From Piliocolobus tephrosceles (Eukaryota > Chordata > Mammalia > Primates > Cercopithecidae), in NCBI RefSeq assembly GCF_002776525.5, contig NC_045444.1, forward strand, positions 28,368,702 to 28,432,701: 64,000 nucleotides of DNA. Reading direction: 5' to 3'. Below the pieces are notes generated by a model, which was not told the DNA's origin, ran no database searches, and was given only the letters and a program-made list of their open reading frames with translations. Positions 35,011 through 47,127 of the stretch are shown here, piece after piece (within the stretch, counting starts at the first letter, position 1; each line of letters opens with the position of its first letter). The position numbers were made by a program, and so were the translations under genes.

Positions 35011-35382
35011 TCTCATATCTCAAACTCTTTTTTTTTTTTTTTGTTCTTCTCTAATAGTTTGATTATAACTGTGCAAAACACTATTGATGAAAATAGGCAT
35101 TCTTTTTGTTGTTGTTGTTTTTAAAGAAAATATGTTTAAATGCCCTCAATTAAATAGGACATTTGGTATAGTTCCCAAGTATATAGGCACAGTCTTTAGG
35201 GGGGCTTTTTTCTACCACTATTTTTCTGAGTTTTTAATGAAAACAAGTGTGATTTATTTTTCAGAACTATTGAAGTGATAGTGTTTTTTATTATGTGTTC
35301 CTTCAATGTGGTGAACAATACTATACACTGCTTACCAATTATTAACATTATGAGTAGTTGACAGTTATAATTGAAGCCACGT
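35011..35382. other. Unassigned sequence
   Basis: T-tract at about 35029-35042 and a (GTT) run at about 35105-35120. Otherwise nothing recognised. Confidence 0.45.
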
Positions 35383-35917
35383 TGTTGGCTGGGGTAAATA
35401 CCCGAGGTTCGTCATCTCACGCCAAGGATATTAAGTAGGCGGACACACAAGAAGTGGGTTTAGAAGCAGAGGTTTAATAGGAGCAACGCTCTCTCTCCTG
35501 AGAGAGAGAGAGAGGTGCCCCAGTGGGACTTCGGCCATCGGTGGAGCCCACAGGGTTTTACAGACAGGCTGGATGAGGCGGTGTCTGATTTACGCAGAGC
35601 CCACAGATTGGTTGGACTAGGTGTGACATTTACATAGTGCATGAGTAAACTAGTCACCCCACCTTAATCTTTCATTATGCAAATGGAGTATCTACTTGGC
35701 CACCACTATGTTCCCTCTTCCTTACCATGCTGTTGACAAGGAAAGGGGAAGATAGAGCCGCCATGTTGAACATGTCTAGCCTCAGGTAGCCTTTTCCTAT
35801 GGGAACAGCTGCAGGCGTTCACTCGTGCAAGCTTCCAGCTTGCTCATCTATGTCTACAGCTTGTCTTTTCAAGCTGCTCTTTATTAGATAATAAAATGAT
35901 TTGGGGACTGCTTTTCA
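35383..35917 (-). mobile_element. Solo LTR, probably ERV1-type, antisense
   Basis: Read on the minus strand this has LTR architecture: TG start near 35917, 'aacatggcggctctatctt', 'accaatctgtgggctctgc', a TATA-like 'gtctgtaaaaccctg', an ATTAAA poly(A) signal in 'ctcctattaaacctctgctt', and a U5 ending '...cagccaaca'. It contrasts with its AT-rich neighbours. The exact family is not resolved and the left and right edges do not show a clear TSD. Confidence 0.7.
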
Positions 35918-36079
35918 TTAAAGGGAAAACCTTACTATCTGCCTAAATAATATCTTCTTAACTCCTATATCGTAATTTTCTGTCATTAAGTATCTTCCAT
36001 TTTAAAAATAAACAGTATTTTAAGAATTTTTAAAATTTTCCACCAAACTATTTAATTAAGATAGTTAAATTTTATTTAA

Positions 36080-36925
36080 TAGCTGTGTATTTGCATTGAT
36101 AAGATTGGTCTCTAATTTCCTTATTTCTCCTTAATCTTATTTTATGAGATTTTATGAGATGCAACAAAATAAGTTGGCAATTAGTCTTCCTTTTGATTTT
36201 TGTGACTATTTGTTTAATATTTTTAAAAAATTATTTGGAGGGGTAGATTTTAACCAATTTGTCTCTAAAAATGTCTGGGCATGAGATTTTTTGAGAAAGT
36301 ATAGGAATTTTTGTTTATCATTTAATTTCTTTCATGAATACAAGTCTGTTAACATTTTTCTATTGCATTTTTTTTTTTACCGAATTCTGCCATTCTCATT
36401 TTTCAGAAATGAATCGATTGTAATTTATTTTAAAATGTATTTTCTGCAATCTTTATAACATGCTTTGAAATTTTAATATTTTGACATTCCCTTTATTTTT
36501 TATATATTTTTCTATTTTCTCATTTAGTAAGTTTTCTACTAGTTCCCTATCTTATTAGTCTTTTCAAATAAACAAATTTAATTTTATTCAATTTCTCTAT
36601 TTTTCTTTGTTCTTGGTTTTGCTGATATTTGGTTTATGTCTTATTATTTACTTCCTTCTTGTTTAATTATGTTTACTTTGGCAATGTTTTTCCAATTCCT
36701 TGAGTTAAATGATTGGCTCATTTAATTTCTATCTTTCTTTTTTTTCCAACAAATTCATCTTGTTATAAATCCCTCCTTAATATTGTGTTTAGATAATAAA
36801 TATTTCCATTGTATTATGTTCTAGACATCATAAGATAACATCATTTCTAATTTCTTCTTGAGCTCTAAGGTATTTAGTAATTTTTTAAAAAGAATTCAGG
36901 GGAATACATTTTTGAACCACCTTCC
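36080..36925 (-). repeat. Old L1M ORF2 fragment, antisense
   Basis: Antisense ORF2 words: 'tattagtcttttcaaataaa', 'ttctttgttcttggttttgc', 'ttccaattccttgagttaaa', 'tttctaatttcttcttgagc'. No frame is preserved. A short CA run (about 36939-36951) follows. Confidence 0.65.
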
Positions 36926-37011
36926 AATTTATTTTAAACACACACACACACTAATTTGATATGTATATGTCTTTAAAAGCAACTTATTTAAGCTGAGAAT
37001 ATTCCCTCAAG

Positions 37012-37165
37012 ATAAATATATTCATTATCTCTATTTTAAAAAGGAGGAAAGTAAGGCATAGAGAAGTTACATAATTTATCCATGCTATAAAACTAGGAAA
37101 TATCAAAGCTGAAATTTAAAGCCAATTGATGAATCTGGAGCTTTTCACTAGTATGATATCCTAAA
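37012..37165 (-). repeat. MIR SINE, antisense
   Basis: Reverse MIR order is clear: 'attatctctattttaaaaag', 'gaggaaagtaaggcatagag', 'aagttacataatttatcca', 'gctgaaatttaaagccaat'. Confidence 0.8.
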
Positions 37166-38424
37166 ACAAAATCAATATTGAACAATGATACAGAGTTTTT
37201 CAAAATGAAACTATGATAAAATAATGAATAGGTAACAGTAGTAATGAAATATGATTACTAAGAGAAAAATATCTTCTTAGATGCCTCAAACATAAAATAT
37301 ATAGGCAGTCAATTCCAAATACTTTTGGTAGATACAAAATTAGAAACTGTGTGAATTAGTTAATGAATATAAGCATCCAGGGGCAACAGATATAGTTAAT
37401 AACCCATAATGAGATGTTCCTGTGGTTGTTTTTGCTAAGAAGATACATTTCCAATAAAATGTCAAACAAGGCTGCCATTTAAGTAGTAGTGCTAATAATT
37501 ACATTCTGAGCTCTCACCTCATTGAATGGCATAATTTATTTATTGCACATTTCCACTGTGTTAAAAAAAGTTTTTGTTCCTATGAGGGCTCTTGATTAAC
37601 ATTCTTGAAATTTTGGTTAACAGTTAGCTTGAATGGAACAATTTAGATCATTTTTTATGGAAGGGATTTTTGAAACAAACAAACAAACATATTTTCCTTC
37701 TATTATGTAGATATCTGTCCTGGGAAACAAAGCATCTCCTCAATAATACTGTCAGCTAAAATTACACAGTTTCCAGCAAAAAGATAAAAAAAAATTCCCA
37801 TGGATAACCGTAAGTTTTATTTTGTTTTTGTTTTTGTTTTTGTTTTTGCTTATTAGTGGCTGGACTTCAGTACGTACAGTTCTTACCTAATCTGTAATCT
37901 CTGAGGTAAATAACTTTAATGTACAATCTTGTATGTTTTAGTCTAATATCCTAAGCGTAGAGACCAGAATACACTTGTGTTTGGCAGATATCAAGAAATT
38001 CTAAATTATTTGCATTCATCACCATGCATATTAACAACTTGCGAAAAGATCACATGTAATAGCTACAAAACTTATTATGTTATAAGAAAAAGCTTTCAAT
38101 TTGGGTATGAGCTCCAAAATAGAAACTATATGGAAATAGAAAGTCAGAAGATCAGAGGCTACATGTGCCAAACCTAACACAAATCTGAAATTGTGTTAAT
38201 AATTAGAACTGGAGAATATTAATCTTAAAAAAGTGTCCACTCGCCTATCCAAAGTAAAAAACAAACAGACAAAACCAAAAACGTATCTACCATCCTCCCT
38301 GAAAGTTTCCAGCTAACCTTTTCTTAGCACTAGTGATTGAAAACTTGTTGAGGAAAGAAAGTTTAATCATCTAGCTTGCAATGCCAAGAAGACTTTTAAC
38401 CTAGACAGCACTCAATAAATAAGC
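37166..38424. other. Unassigned AT-rich sequence
   Basis: Contains a (TTTTTG)n run at about 37818-37849 and an AAAC run near 37675. No gene or repeat family recognised. Confidence 0.45.
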
Positions 38425-38950
38425 CAGATTGATAGAAAATATTTACAACACATTTATTTGACCAAAAACTTTTATTTAGAATCTATGAAGAACTTTTACA
38501 AATCTATATTGACAAGAAAACAATCATAAATGGTCAAAAGTCATAAAGAGATACTGGATTAAAAAATCAGCAAATGTCAATAAGTGCAATAGTCACCAGG
38601 AAATGCAAATTAAACCAGAATGAAATGCTGTTACTCTCTGAAACAGCCAACCCATGAAAAACAGATACTACTAAGTATGACAACTATATGGAATAAATGA
38701 GCATCCCATATATTGCTCATGGGAGGGTAAAATAATATGATCACTTTAGAGACCTGTTTGACATTTGATTATAAATTTAAACATATATCCATTGAATGCC
38801 CAAACAATTCAATTACTAGATTTTTATAAACAAAAAATGAAAACATATATTTATAAAAAGAGTTATTTATTACAGCCTAAAATTGGAAACAACCTAAATG
38901 TCTATCAGGAAGAAAAATATGTGCATATATAGCAGTTTATTTATACAATG
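38425..38950 (+). repeat. Old L1M 3' ORF2 fragment
   Basis: Sense order: 'gcaaatgtcaataagtgca', 'accaggaaatgcaaattaaa', 'attgctcatgggagggtaaa', 'ggaaacaacctaaatgtcta'. Heavily mutated. Confidence 0.7.
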
Positions 38951-39983
38951 CAGGGCCAGGACCAGAGTAAGACAAGGAAGGTATGTGTGTGTATGCCCAT
39001 AAGTGTGTGTGCATGAGTGTACATGTTTATATAAATGTGCATATATAGGGACACACATACAAATATATGATATAAATTTATTGTGACTAGCTACATAACT
39101 TACAGGTTGCAATATGGAAATATGAATCCTCTTGTTCAAAAGGCAGAAAAGTAAGTGCCATTATTGTTCATTTTTGTGTTGCACAAAGCCAGTTTTAAAT
39201 GCTAATAAGAGCAGGTGGTAGAGTATGTAGAATTACTGAAATTACACAGTTATTTCATAACTGAGCTATGCATGTGAAGTTTGTTCTTACCAGAATGATG
39301 GAAATGTACATTAATTCAACTGTATTTATTTCATTTGGATACAGGCATATTTAACCAATACTCACTACCTTCAGCTTATTGATTTATAAGGACTAATTGA
39401 AGAAAAAAGAATTATGGGTTGCCCTCTCTTTTCAGTTCTTTCCCATTCAGTGTCACCATTTGTAGCATAAGATGTTGACTAATAAAGGGAAGTAGGACTC
39501 CGAAAAAAGGATACGTTAGGGTTCCTTGGTAGCCCATGTTTCATAAAATGCCATTTCTTACTTTCAGTGTTGGAAGCAAGTTCTGGTTCAAAGGAATGCG
39601 TGACCTCTTCAGGCTGTTAACATCACCACTTGCTCAGTCATAGACATAGCATTCTTCCCTTATATCACTTGATTATTGTTGAACTCCCATTCATTGCAAC
39701 TCCACCAGAAGTCTGTGCTGATGGAGCATCACAAAAGCTGTATGTGAATGGAGTGACAAGAAAAGGCAGCAAACATACATATTTCATGTTTCTCTTCTGC
39801 TAATGTGCACGCTCCATTGTCCCATTGGACTTCACCTACAAATCATAAGTTCATCAGTTTTCAAGATAGCAACAGCAGAACATTAAACCAAACATAGATC
39901 CTTCTGAACCTGGAACCATTTGAGACTACATATGTGGCATATGCAAAAAGCCAGCCTTTACCAGATGGATACATAGATGTTAA
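38951..39983. other. Unassigned sequence
   Basis: Includes a GT-rich patch at about 38985-39060. No gene or recognisable repeat. Confidence 0.45.
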
Positions 39984-40040
<57 letters not shown>

Positions 40041-40063
40041 AGATAGATAGACAGATAGACAAA
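39984..40063 (+). repeat. (GATA)n microsatellite
   Basis: About 19 GATA/TAGA units with one missing base near 40027 and GACA variants at the right end. An STR of the kind that is usually polymorphic. Confidence 0.97.
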
Positions 40064-40154
40064 TATTGAGATTTTGTCTTAAAGATTTTGTCTCAAAGAT
40101 TTTGTCTCAAACATAGATTGATCAGTCTGTATTAGGAAAGCACCCTTTGAAAGG

Positions 40155-40537
40155 TGATATGGCTTGGATTTGTGTCCCTGCCCAAATCTCATGTTGAATT
40201 GTAATCCCCAATTCCCCAATGTTGGAGGTGGGGGCTGGTGGGAGGTGATTGGATCATTGGAGCAGAATTCCCCCTTGTTGTTCTCCTAATAGTGAGTTCT
40301 CACGAGATCTGGTTGTTTAAAAGTGTGTAGCACTTCCCACTTTCCTCTCTTTCTCCTTCTCCGGCCGTGGAACACATGACCCCATCCTCTTCATCTTCTG
40401 CTCTCTTTGTAAGTTTCCTGAGGCTTCCCCAGCCATGCTTCCTGTACAGGCTGTGGAATGTTGAGTCAATTAAACCTCTTTATAAATTACCCAGTCTCCG
40501 GTAGTTCCTTATAGCAGTGCAAGAATGGACTACTACA
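40155..40537 (+). mobile_element. MST-type MaLR LTR
   Basis: Sense solo LTR: starts 'tgatatggcttggatttgtg', then 'ggaggtgattggatcattgg', 'gttctcacgagatctggttg', 'ccatgcttcctgtacaggct', 'taaacctctttataaattac', and ends 'atggactactaca'. Flanks aaagg and aaatg match at four of five. Confidence 0.9.
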
Positions 40538-40559
40538 AAATGTAAAAGAGACTTCAGAG

Positions 40560-41010
40560 GAGAAACATAATGAGAAGCAATCGTAATCTGAATATATCTT
40601 GATGAGACGAAAGAGTTTGGATGTGGGCTTTGTGAGGAAAAGATAAATCAAAAGTGACTCAAGGTTTTTGGCCTGAGAAACTAGAAAAGTAGAGTTATTA
40701 TGTAATGAAATGGCAGTGACTACAGGAGGAGGTGGTTTGAGAGATGAGAGAGATCAGAAGTTCAATTTTGGATGAACTAAGTTTAAGTGCCCATTATACA
40801 TCCAAGTGTAAATGTCAATTAGGCAGTTGGATATGTGAGTCTGGAGAGCAGAGAAGACATCTGAGCTGGAGATTTAATTTGAGAGTAGTCAGCACACTGG
40901 TGACACGATATTTAAAGCCACGAGAAGTGAGAAAAGCTGATGCAAGAAGTAAGTGTAGATGAAGAGAAAGGTGTGAGGACTGATCCTTGGATCACTTCAC
41001 GATTTAGAGA
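40560..41010. repeat. Possible ancient dispersed repeat
   Basis: The series 'ctcaaggtttttggcctgag', 'agaagttcaattttggatga', 'aggcagttggatatgtgagt' and 'gaggactgatccttggatca' resembles a mammalian dispersed sequence I have seen in many loci but cannot name. The 72-codon frame within it is unsupported. Confidence 0.4.
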
Positions 41011-42235
41011 TTGAAGAAATGACGTGTGACCTACAATGGAAACTTCAAAATTAACTTTGGCAAATGACTTAATATCTCCAAACGTTTTTTAGTTAACTGT
41101 GAAGTAAGGATATTGACACCTACTTCTTAGGATTGCTGGAGAATAAAATACACAACTAATATTATCTAAACTATCCAGAATACACAACAAGATTGCCTTG
41201 TCACTCTAAGTGTAGTGCTTCTTTTCTCTGGTTCATTTCCCATCCTTTCCCCAAAGGTCTCGAAACAAACAAACAAATAGACAAGCTTATTTATTTACTT
41301 ATTTTTATCACTTCTATTTGCTTTCGTAATGACCTTCACTACTGGTCAATTGCCCAGGACAGGAAACATGACTTATTTATCTTGGTGAGTACATTAAACA
41401 CATTGGTTCACAATGAGGTTTTTTAATACTCTCCAAAGCAATGTCACTTCACAGTTCTTAAGAAGTCAGGATAAGCAGGAATCTGATCTATAAGAAACAC
41501 TGTTTTACATTTCTTGTATGTTTCCTTTAACTTGGTGAACTAAAAATAATTTGAGAATGAATTTTTCATATTTTTCTTCTTCAGAGCTAAGAAAAATAAC
41601 AGAGAAAATTTAAATATGATAGCACCTATGGGGAATAAGTAACTCTTCTAACCTACTCTAAGATCTAAGTTGAAAACTAAATGTTCTTTGGCATTCTGTA
41701 GGACTTACAAAATGTTAAGATAGCCTCCACTCTGATTATTCATAAATTTGAAGTGCCTCCATTTAACATTCAAGCTTGCAAAGTACCTCTCTTTGGTTTT
41801 AGTGGAAAAACAGAGCCTTTTACATTAATGATAACTTATATACAACTGTGTTAAAGGGCTTTAACTGAACCCAGGGAGAAAAAAATGTTACATCTAACCC
41901 TATTCAGAGCTTCCAAGCCTCTGATTTGGGTTATATATAGCCAAGTCAAATAATCACATATATTTTAGCTAAATCATTTTCCTTTCTTGCACAGCTTTTC
42001 TCAATGGCTAGCCATTGAAAAGATGCAAAACTTCCTAGTATCTAAGAGTCAAAAATGACCCTAATGTTTCTTTCAGTGTTTGACTTAAAGAGGTATGCTC
42101 TTAAAGAGTATGAAACTGGGAAATACTGGCCATCCTAGGGATGATGTCAGAACACAAACTGTAAAAGAAGAAACCATTGTGAATATATAAACCAGAGGGA
42201 ATGAAATGCAAGAAACCAGCTAGACTAATGATGAA
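41011..42235. other. Unassigned sequence
   Basis: About 1.2 kb. Nothing recognised. Confidence 0.45.
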
Positions 42236-42650
42236 ACACTCCAGGAAACAACCAGGCCTTGGCTCTTAGATGGCATTTTGGGACATGGCCTGGACCAGAG
42301 GGAGCTCACTGCCCTGAAGGGTGAGTCCCAGGTCAGGCAGCATTCACCGCAGAATTAAATTAATACCACAGAATTTAATTAAATACATGTGGTATTAAAG
42401 GGATACAAAAGTTCTTTAAATGCTATTGTGAACAAAATCTGTGAGATGCCTGAGCTGGCTTTGCAGTTCCACTGTTCTAAAATATGTAGCCCAGAGGCCT
42501 GAAGTTCATCGTCAAGTCTACCACTATTGGCATTTGAGCACTCCTCCCAGGGGCCATAGGTTGGATCCACCCACCCTGCTGTTACTACTACAGCTGCACT
42601 CACCTACATGTACTACCTGCAGGCCTAGAGATGACTGGTTAATTAATAAC
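42236..42650 (+). repeat. L1 5'-region fragment
   Basis: About 95 bp at 42255-42345 is near-identical, in reverse complement, to about 60428-60530, which lies in the 5' UTR of the large antisense L1. The following sequence ('cctgctgttactactacagc', 'ctgcaggcctagagatgact') also resembles old L1 5' UTR. An isolated, rearranged piece. Confidence 0.6.
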
Positions 42651-42829
42651 CAGTGAACAGGAGACAAAAAGGCAACCCAGAGATTAACAACAGTAGAAGT
42701 CCCTACATTCTCCAGACTAAAGAGACAAATTCAGAAGGTGGTTTTATCAGGGTTAAAGAACCAGGATTATCTAGTGGAATCTAGGGCCATGTTCACACTG
42801 ACTTGTCAGCATATCCTTTTTATATAGGA

Positions 42830-43017
42830 CAGTGGTTATCAAATTTTATGTACATAAATGTTACATGAGCAATTATTTAAAATGCAGGTTCCCAGAACTC
42901 ACCACCAGAGATTCTATTTCAGTAGAATCTGATGTAGTGGTATTAAGCCCAGGAACATGTAAAACAAATAACCTTGGTGATTTTAACATATGTCATCCCT
43001 GGGTCACATTTGTAAGT
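42830..43017 (+). mobile_element. MER5A hAT-Charlie MITE
   Basis: Starts 'cagtggttatcaaatttta', runs through 'aatgcaggttcccagaactc', 'agattctatttcagtagaat' and ends near 'ctgggtcacatttgtaagtg'. Diverged, near full length. Confidence 0.65.
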
Positions 43018-44175
43018 GCATCATTAAGGAGAGATTTTCATGGTAGGCCAAATTATAACAAAACTGCTATTTGAAAAGAAATCAGCCCAATGTTGGGTGA
43101 GAAGCGATAGAATTAGAAAATGTTCTGAATGCATTAATTTTATGCATCCATTAATGCCTGGCTCTTCCATTGCTTTTCTTAGATTCCATGCTGATCACAT
43201 TCTATCCCTCTCAAGAAAAACATTTGAACTTAAAGGTATATACTAATTAGGATTCCTTAGATTGCAAGTGATAGAGACAGATTCAGGTTGCCTCAGGATT
43301 TTGTACCAAGTTACTGAGGAGTAAAAAGAGAAAACTTTTAAATAACAGCACAGCTGCTCCTGTAAAACTGACATTGTAAATCATTATTTAGGACATTATA
43401 TTTAACGTCAATTCTGGTTACCCAATAGAAGGTCTCATGACCTAGTCTTTTTTATACTCTCAGATACATGAGGTTTGCACCTCTACTTCCTTAGTCACTC
43501 TTATGACTCAGTTTTCTTATTACCTCCTTCTTTTTGTATGCCTTTTTTCTCTCCAACTCCACATCCTCCTCAAATGATTCATTCATTGCTAACTCTGAAC
43601 TTACAGCTATTTATCTCTTTGCATTCAAAGATCACCAAAAATGTTGCAATCAAGTAAATGAGATAATGAGATAGTATCCTATATAGAGCCTATATTGAAC
43701 AGAGGTCTCAGATTTGTTTAGGTTCTTCAGCAAGAATCATATTCCAGTCCTACTTTAAGACTGCATGCCTCAATATTTATTCACATGTTATTAATGGACC
43801 ATCACTCAAGTATTTTCAGCACAAGATTAATTTTACCAATTTCATTTTGATTTTTTTTTCTAAAGTCCACCTCAAAATTATGAATACTTCACTGTTAAAC
43901 ACATGTGCTCACCAAATATTCACTACAGAAAATGAATTATTTGCTATTCAAATATTTCTACTAAGATGTTTTCATATGATCTGTTTTCCTAATGTATCAT
44001 TGCAGATCATTTATTATTCCAAGAATCTTTCTTATAAGAAGCTTACAACTGCTTCACTAAAACATTAATTAATACATACTAATGATGTCCGAAAGATATG
44101 TAGAATATATATAATCATATATTCTTTCTCCAATAGAATAGCTACACAAATATTTAAAAGCATCCATTATGGCTC
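43018..44175. other. Unassigned sequence
   Basis: A pyrimidine-rich part at about 43470-43570 and AT-rich remainder. No gene evidence. Confidence 0.45.
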
Positions 44176-44185
44176 TCTTAAGTCT

Positions 44186-44187
<2 letters not shown>

Positions 44188-44225
<38 letters not shown>

Positions 44226-44502
44226 GAGACAGAGTCTTGCTCCATCACCCAGGTTGGAATGCAGTGACGTGATCATGGTTCGTTGCAGCCTTGACCTCCT
44301 GGGCTCAAGCGATCCTCTCACCTCAGCCTCCCAGTTAGCCAGGACTACAAGAACACTCCACCACACCCAGCTAACTTTTAAATTTTTGTGTAGAGATGGG
44401 GATCTCACTATGTTGTCCAGGCTAGTCTCAAAATCAAGCAATCTCCCCAACTCAGCCTCCCAAAGCATTGGGATTACAGGCATGAGCCACTGCACCCAGC
44501 TG
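44188..44502 (-). mobile_element. AluJ-type SINE with (GTT)n tail, antisense
   Basis: The tail is a (GTT)n array (44188-44224), then 'gagacagagtcttgctccat', 'gccttgacctcctgggctca', ending 'catgagccactgcacccagc'. Perfect 12-bp TSD tcttaagtcttt at 44176-44187 and 44503-44514. The 'ttgacctcctgggctcaagc' form is AluJ-like. Confidence 0.95.
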
Positions 44503-44514
44503 TCTTAAGTCTTT

Positions 44515-45174
44515 TTATCTCCAGACTAAATTCACCAAGTTCCTTTAATCTTTCCTCATGGGTCAGAGTTTTCAGACTCTTCATTGTTCTGAACATACGC
44601 TTATTTGCCAATGACTCTGTTACCTTGTGGTGTATAGTATTAGAGAAAATATTTCAAGTGTGAATGCCTAGTAGATGGGGTGACTAACATTCTTTATATG
44701 GACATGATATTTGATTAATACAACTTAATACCATGTCATGATAATATTTTTAGTGGCATGATCAGGGTGTTGACACATGCTGAACTTATCATGGTTAACA
44801 AAACACAAGACTTTACTCTGACAGTACAAAGGTACTGCCATACTGTTTCTTCCTAGTCATTACCTACGTAATCATTGTTTTATCTTTACTAATAAAGGCA
44901 TAAATTGGCAATTGTTTCTTTTAAATTTTATATTAATTTTATTCTATTACTGATTTTTGTAAGAATGATTTGAAATATTAAATCATTTAATTTTAGAACC
45001 AAAAAATACATTTTCATCTGCAGAGTCAAAATAACCAGAGTTGACAAGATAATCTCTGTAGTCCAATGTTATTTGACCTATTTGACCTGCCATATACATC
45101 AATTCTGTATTTCTCTAATCCTATACATGGGTTATCTAAATATCATAACTGTAACTAGCAAAACCAATTTGGTT
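44515..45174. other. Unassigned sequence
   Basis: Nothing recognised. Confidence 0.4.
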
Positions 45175-46180
45175 TCCAGTTAGCATTCACACCAACATGC
45201 ATGAGTCTGGAGGAGGACATAACATAAAGTAAAAAAGTCAGACACAGAAAGATAAATGCTGCATGTTCTCATTCATATGTGGGAGCTAAAAATAAAAATT
45301 TAGCTCATAGAAGTAAAGAATATTATGGTGGTTATTAGAGGCTGGAAAGGGTAGGGGGAGAGGAAGGTAGGGAGAGTATGATTAACAGATACAAAACCGT
45401 AACTAGATGGGAGGAGTATGTTCTAGTGTACTATAGCACCTAGGGTGAAGAGGTGTAACAATAATTTATTGTTTATTTTCATAAGTTAAAATAGAGGATT
45501 TTGAATATTCACAACACTAAGAAATAATAAATGTTTATGGTGACAGATATGCCAATTACCCTAAATTAAGCATTACACATTGTATGCATGAATCAAAATA
45601 TCACTCTGTATCTTATAAATATGTACAGTTGTTATATGTCAGCTACAAATAAATGAAAAATGTATAAAAAGAGAAAAAAACATTAAATGAGTGTAATATG
45701 CAGCAAAAGTGGAACAGAATACGTATGACTCTTGGAGCTGTGGAATATATATTCTACCATATATGTCGATCACAACAGATGAATGAATAAGTACACAATG
45801 GAATAGTAGCAGCCTTAAGAAGTAAAAACCTTCTGAGACATGCTAAAACACAGATTAATCTTGAAGACATTATGCTAATAAGTGAAATAAGCCAGTCACA
45901 AAGACAAATAATCTACAATTCTACTCATATGAGGTACTTAAAGTCATGAAATTCATGGAGACAGAAAGATGATGATTGCCAGGGGATAGGGGTGATGGGT
46001 AATGGGGAGTTGTTTAATGAGTACAGCACTTCAGTTTTGCTGGGTGAAAAATAGTCTTTGGATGGATAATGATGATGACTGTTGCACAACAGTGTCAATG
46101 CACTTAATGCTACTGAACTGTACAATAAAAATGGTAAAAACAATAAATTTCATGTTATGTACATTTTACCAGAGTTTTCA
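45175..46180 (+). repeat. Two old L1M 3' ends in tandem
   Basis: The first (about 45175-45680) has 'gacacagaaagataaatgct', 'catgttctcattcatatgtg' and ends in an A-rich stretch. The second (about 45690-46180) has 'aagtgaaataagccagtcac', 'aaattcatggagacagaaag' and 'gctactgaactgtacaataa'. Both are non-coding L1 3' regions of different ages. Confidence 0.75.
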
Positions 46181-46189
46181 AAAATACTC

Positions 46190-47127
46190 TTCTAGACATT
46201 GGCCTGAACAAATAATTTTTATTAATAACTCAAAAGCAAATGCAACAAAATCAAAAGTAAACAAATGAGATTTAATTAAACTAAAGAGCTTCTGCATAGC
46301 AAAAGAAGCTCTAAATAGAACAAACAGACAACCACAGAATGGAAGTAAATATTTGCAAACCATACATTCAGTGAAGGACTAATATTCGAATCTATAAAGA
46401 ACTTAAATGAATCAACAAGAAAAAAGCAATGAACTCTGTTAAAAAGTGGGTAAAGGATATAAACAGACACTTCTCTAAAGGCATACATACAGCCAAGAAA
46501 CATTTAAAAATGCTCAACATCACTAATTATCAAAGAACTGCAAATCAAAACCACAATGACCTACAATCTCACACCAGTCAGAACGGCAATTATTACAAAG
46601 TCAAAAAATAACAGATGTTGGCAAGGCTGTGGAAAAAAGGGAATTCTTATACACTTCTGGTGGGAAAGTAAATTAGTTCAGCCAATGAGGAAAACAGTGT
46701 GGAGATTTCTCAAAGAATTAAAAATAAAACAAACATTAGACCCAGCAATTTCACTACTGGGTATATACCCAAAGAAAACTAAATTATTCTACCAAAAAGA
46801 TACATTCACTGGTATGTTCATCGCAACATTATTCACAGTAGTAATGACATGGAATCAACCTAGGTGCCTATTAGAGGGTGTGCTGGATAAAGAAAAATTG
46901 GCACATATACATAATGGGTTACTATGCAGCCATGAAAAAAGAACAAAATCATGTCCTTTCCAGCAACATGGATATAGCTGATGGTTGTTATCCTAAGCAA
47001 ACTAATGCAGAAACAGAAAACCAAATATTACATGTTCTCATTTGTAAGTGGGAGCTAAATTTTGGGTTCACATGAACATAAATATGGGAGCATTAGACAT
47101 GGGGACTCCAAATAGAGGGAGGGAGGG
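46190..47127 (+). pseudogene. L1PB/L1MA ORF2 C-terminal fragment
   Basis: Sense L1. In frame pieces at 46429-46611 and 46556-46981 the conserved C-terminal words 'NSVKKWVKDINRHFSKG', 'TPVRTAIITKSKNNRCWQG' and 'LLGIYPKKTKLFYQKDTFT' appear. Consecutive pieces are in different frames, and ORF2's C-terminal domain is therefore broken. The 3' UTR starts ('ggagggaggggtg') and is cut off at 47127 by the next L1. Confidence 0.88.

Noticed and set aside
39984..40063. Regular spaced repeat suggestive of a CRISPR-like array
   Set aside because: It is a simple GATA tetranucleotide repeat without spacers; the genome is vertebrate.
40744..40962. 72-codon plus-strand frame as a small gene
   Set aside because: Lies in a stretch that looks like an old dispersed repeat; no start or termination context.
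42379..42656. Overlapping frames on both strands near 42.5 kb
   Set aside because: The sequence looks like L1 5'-region material; both frames are short and neither has support.
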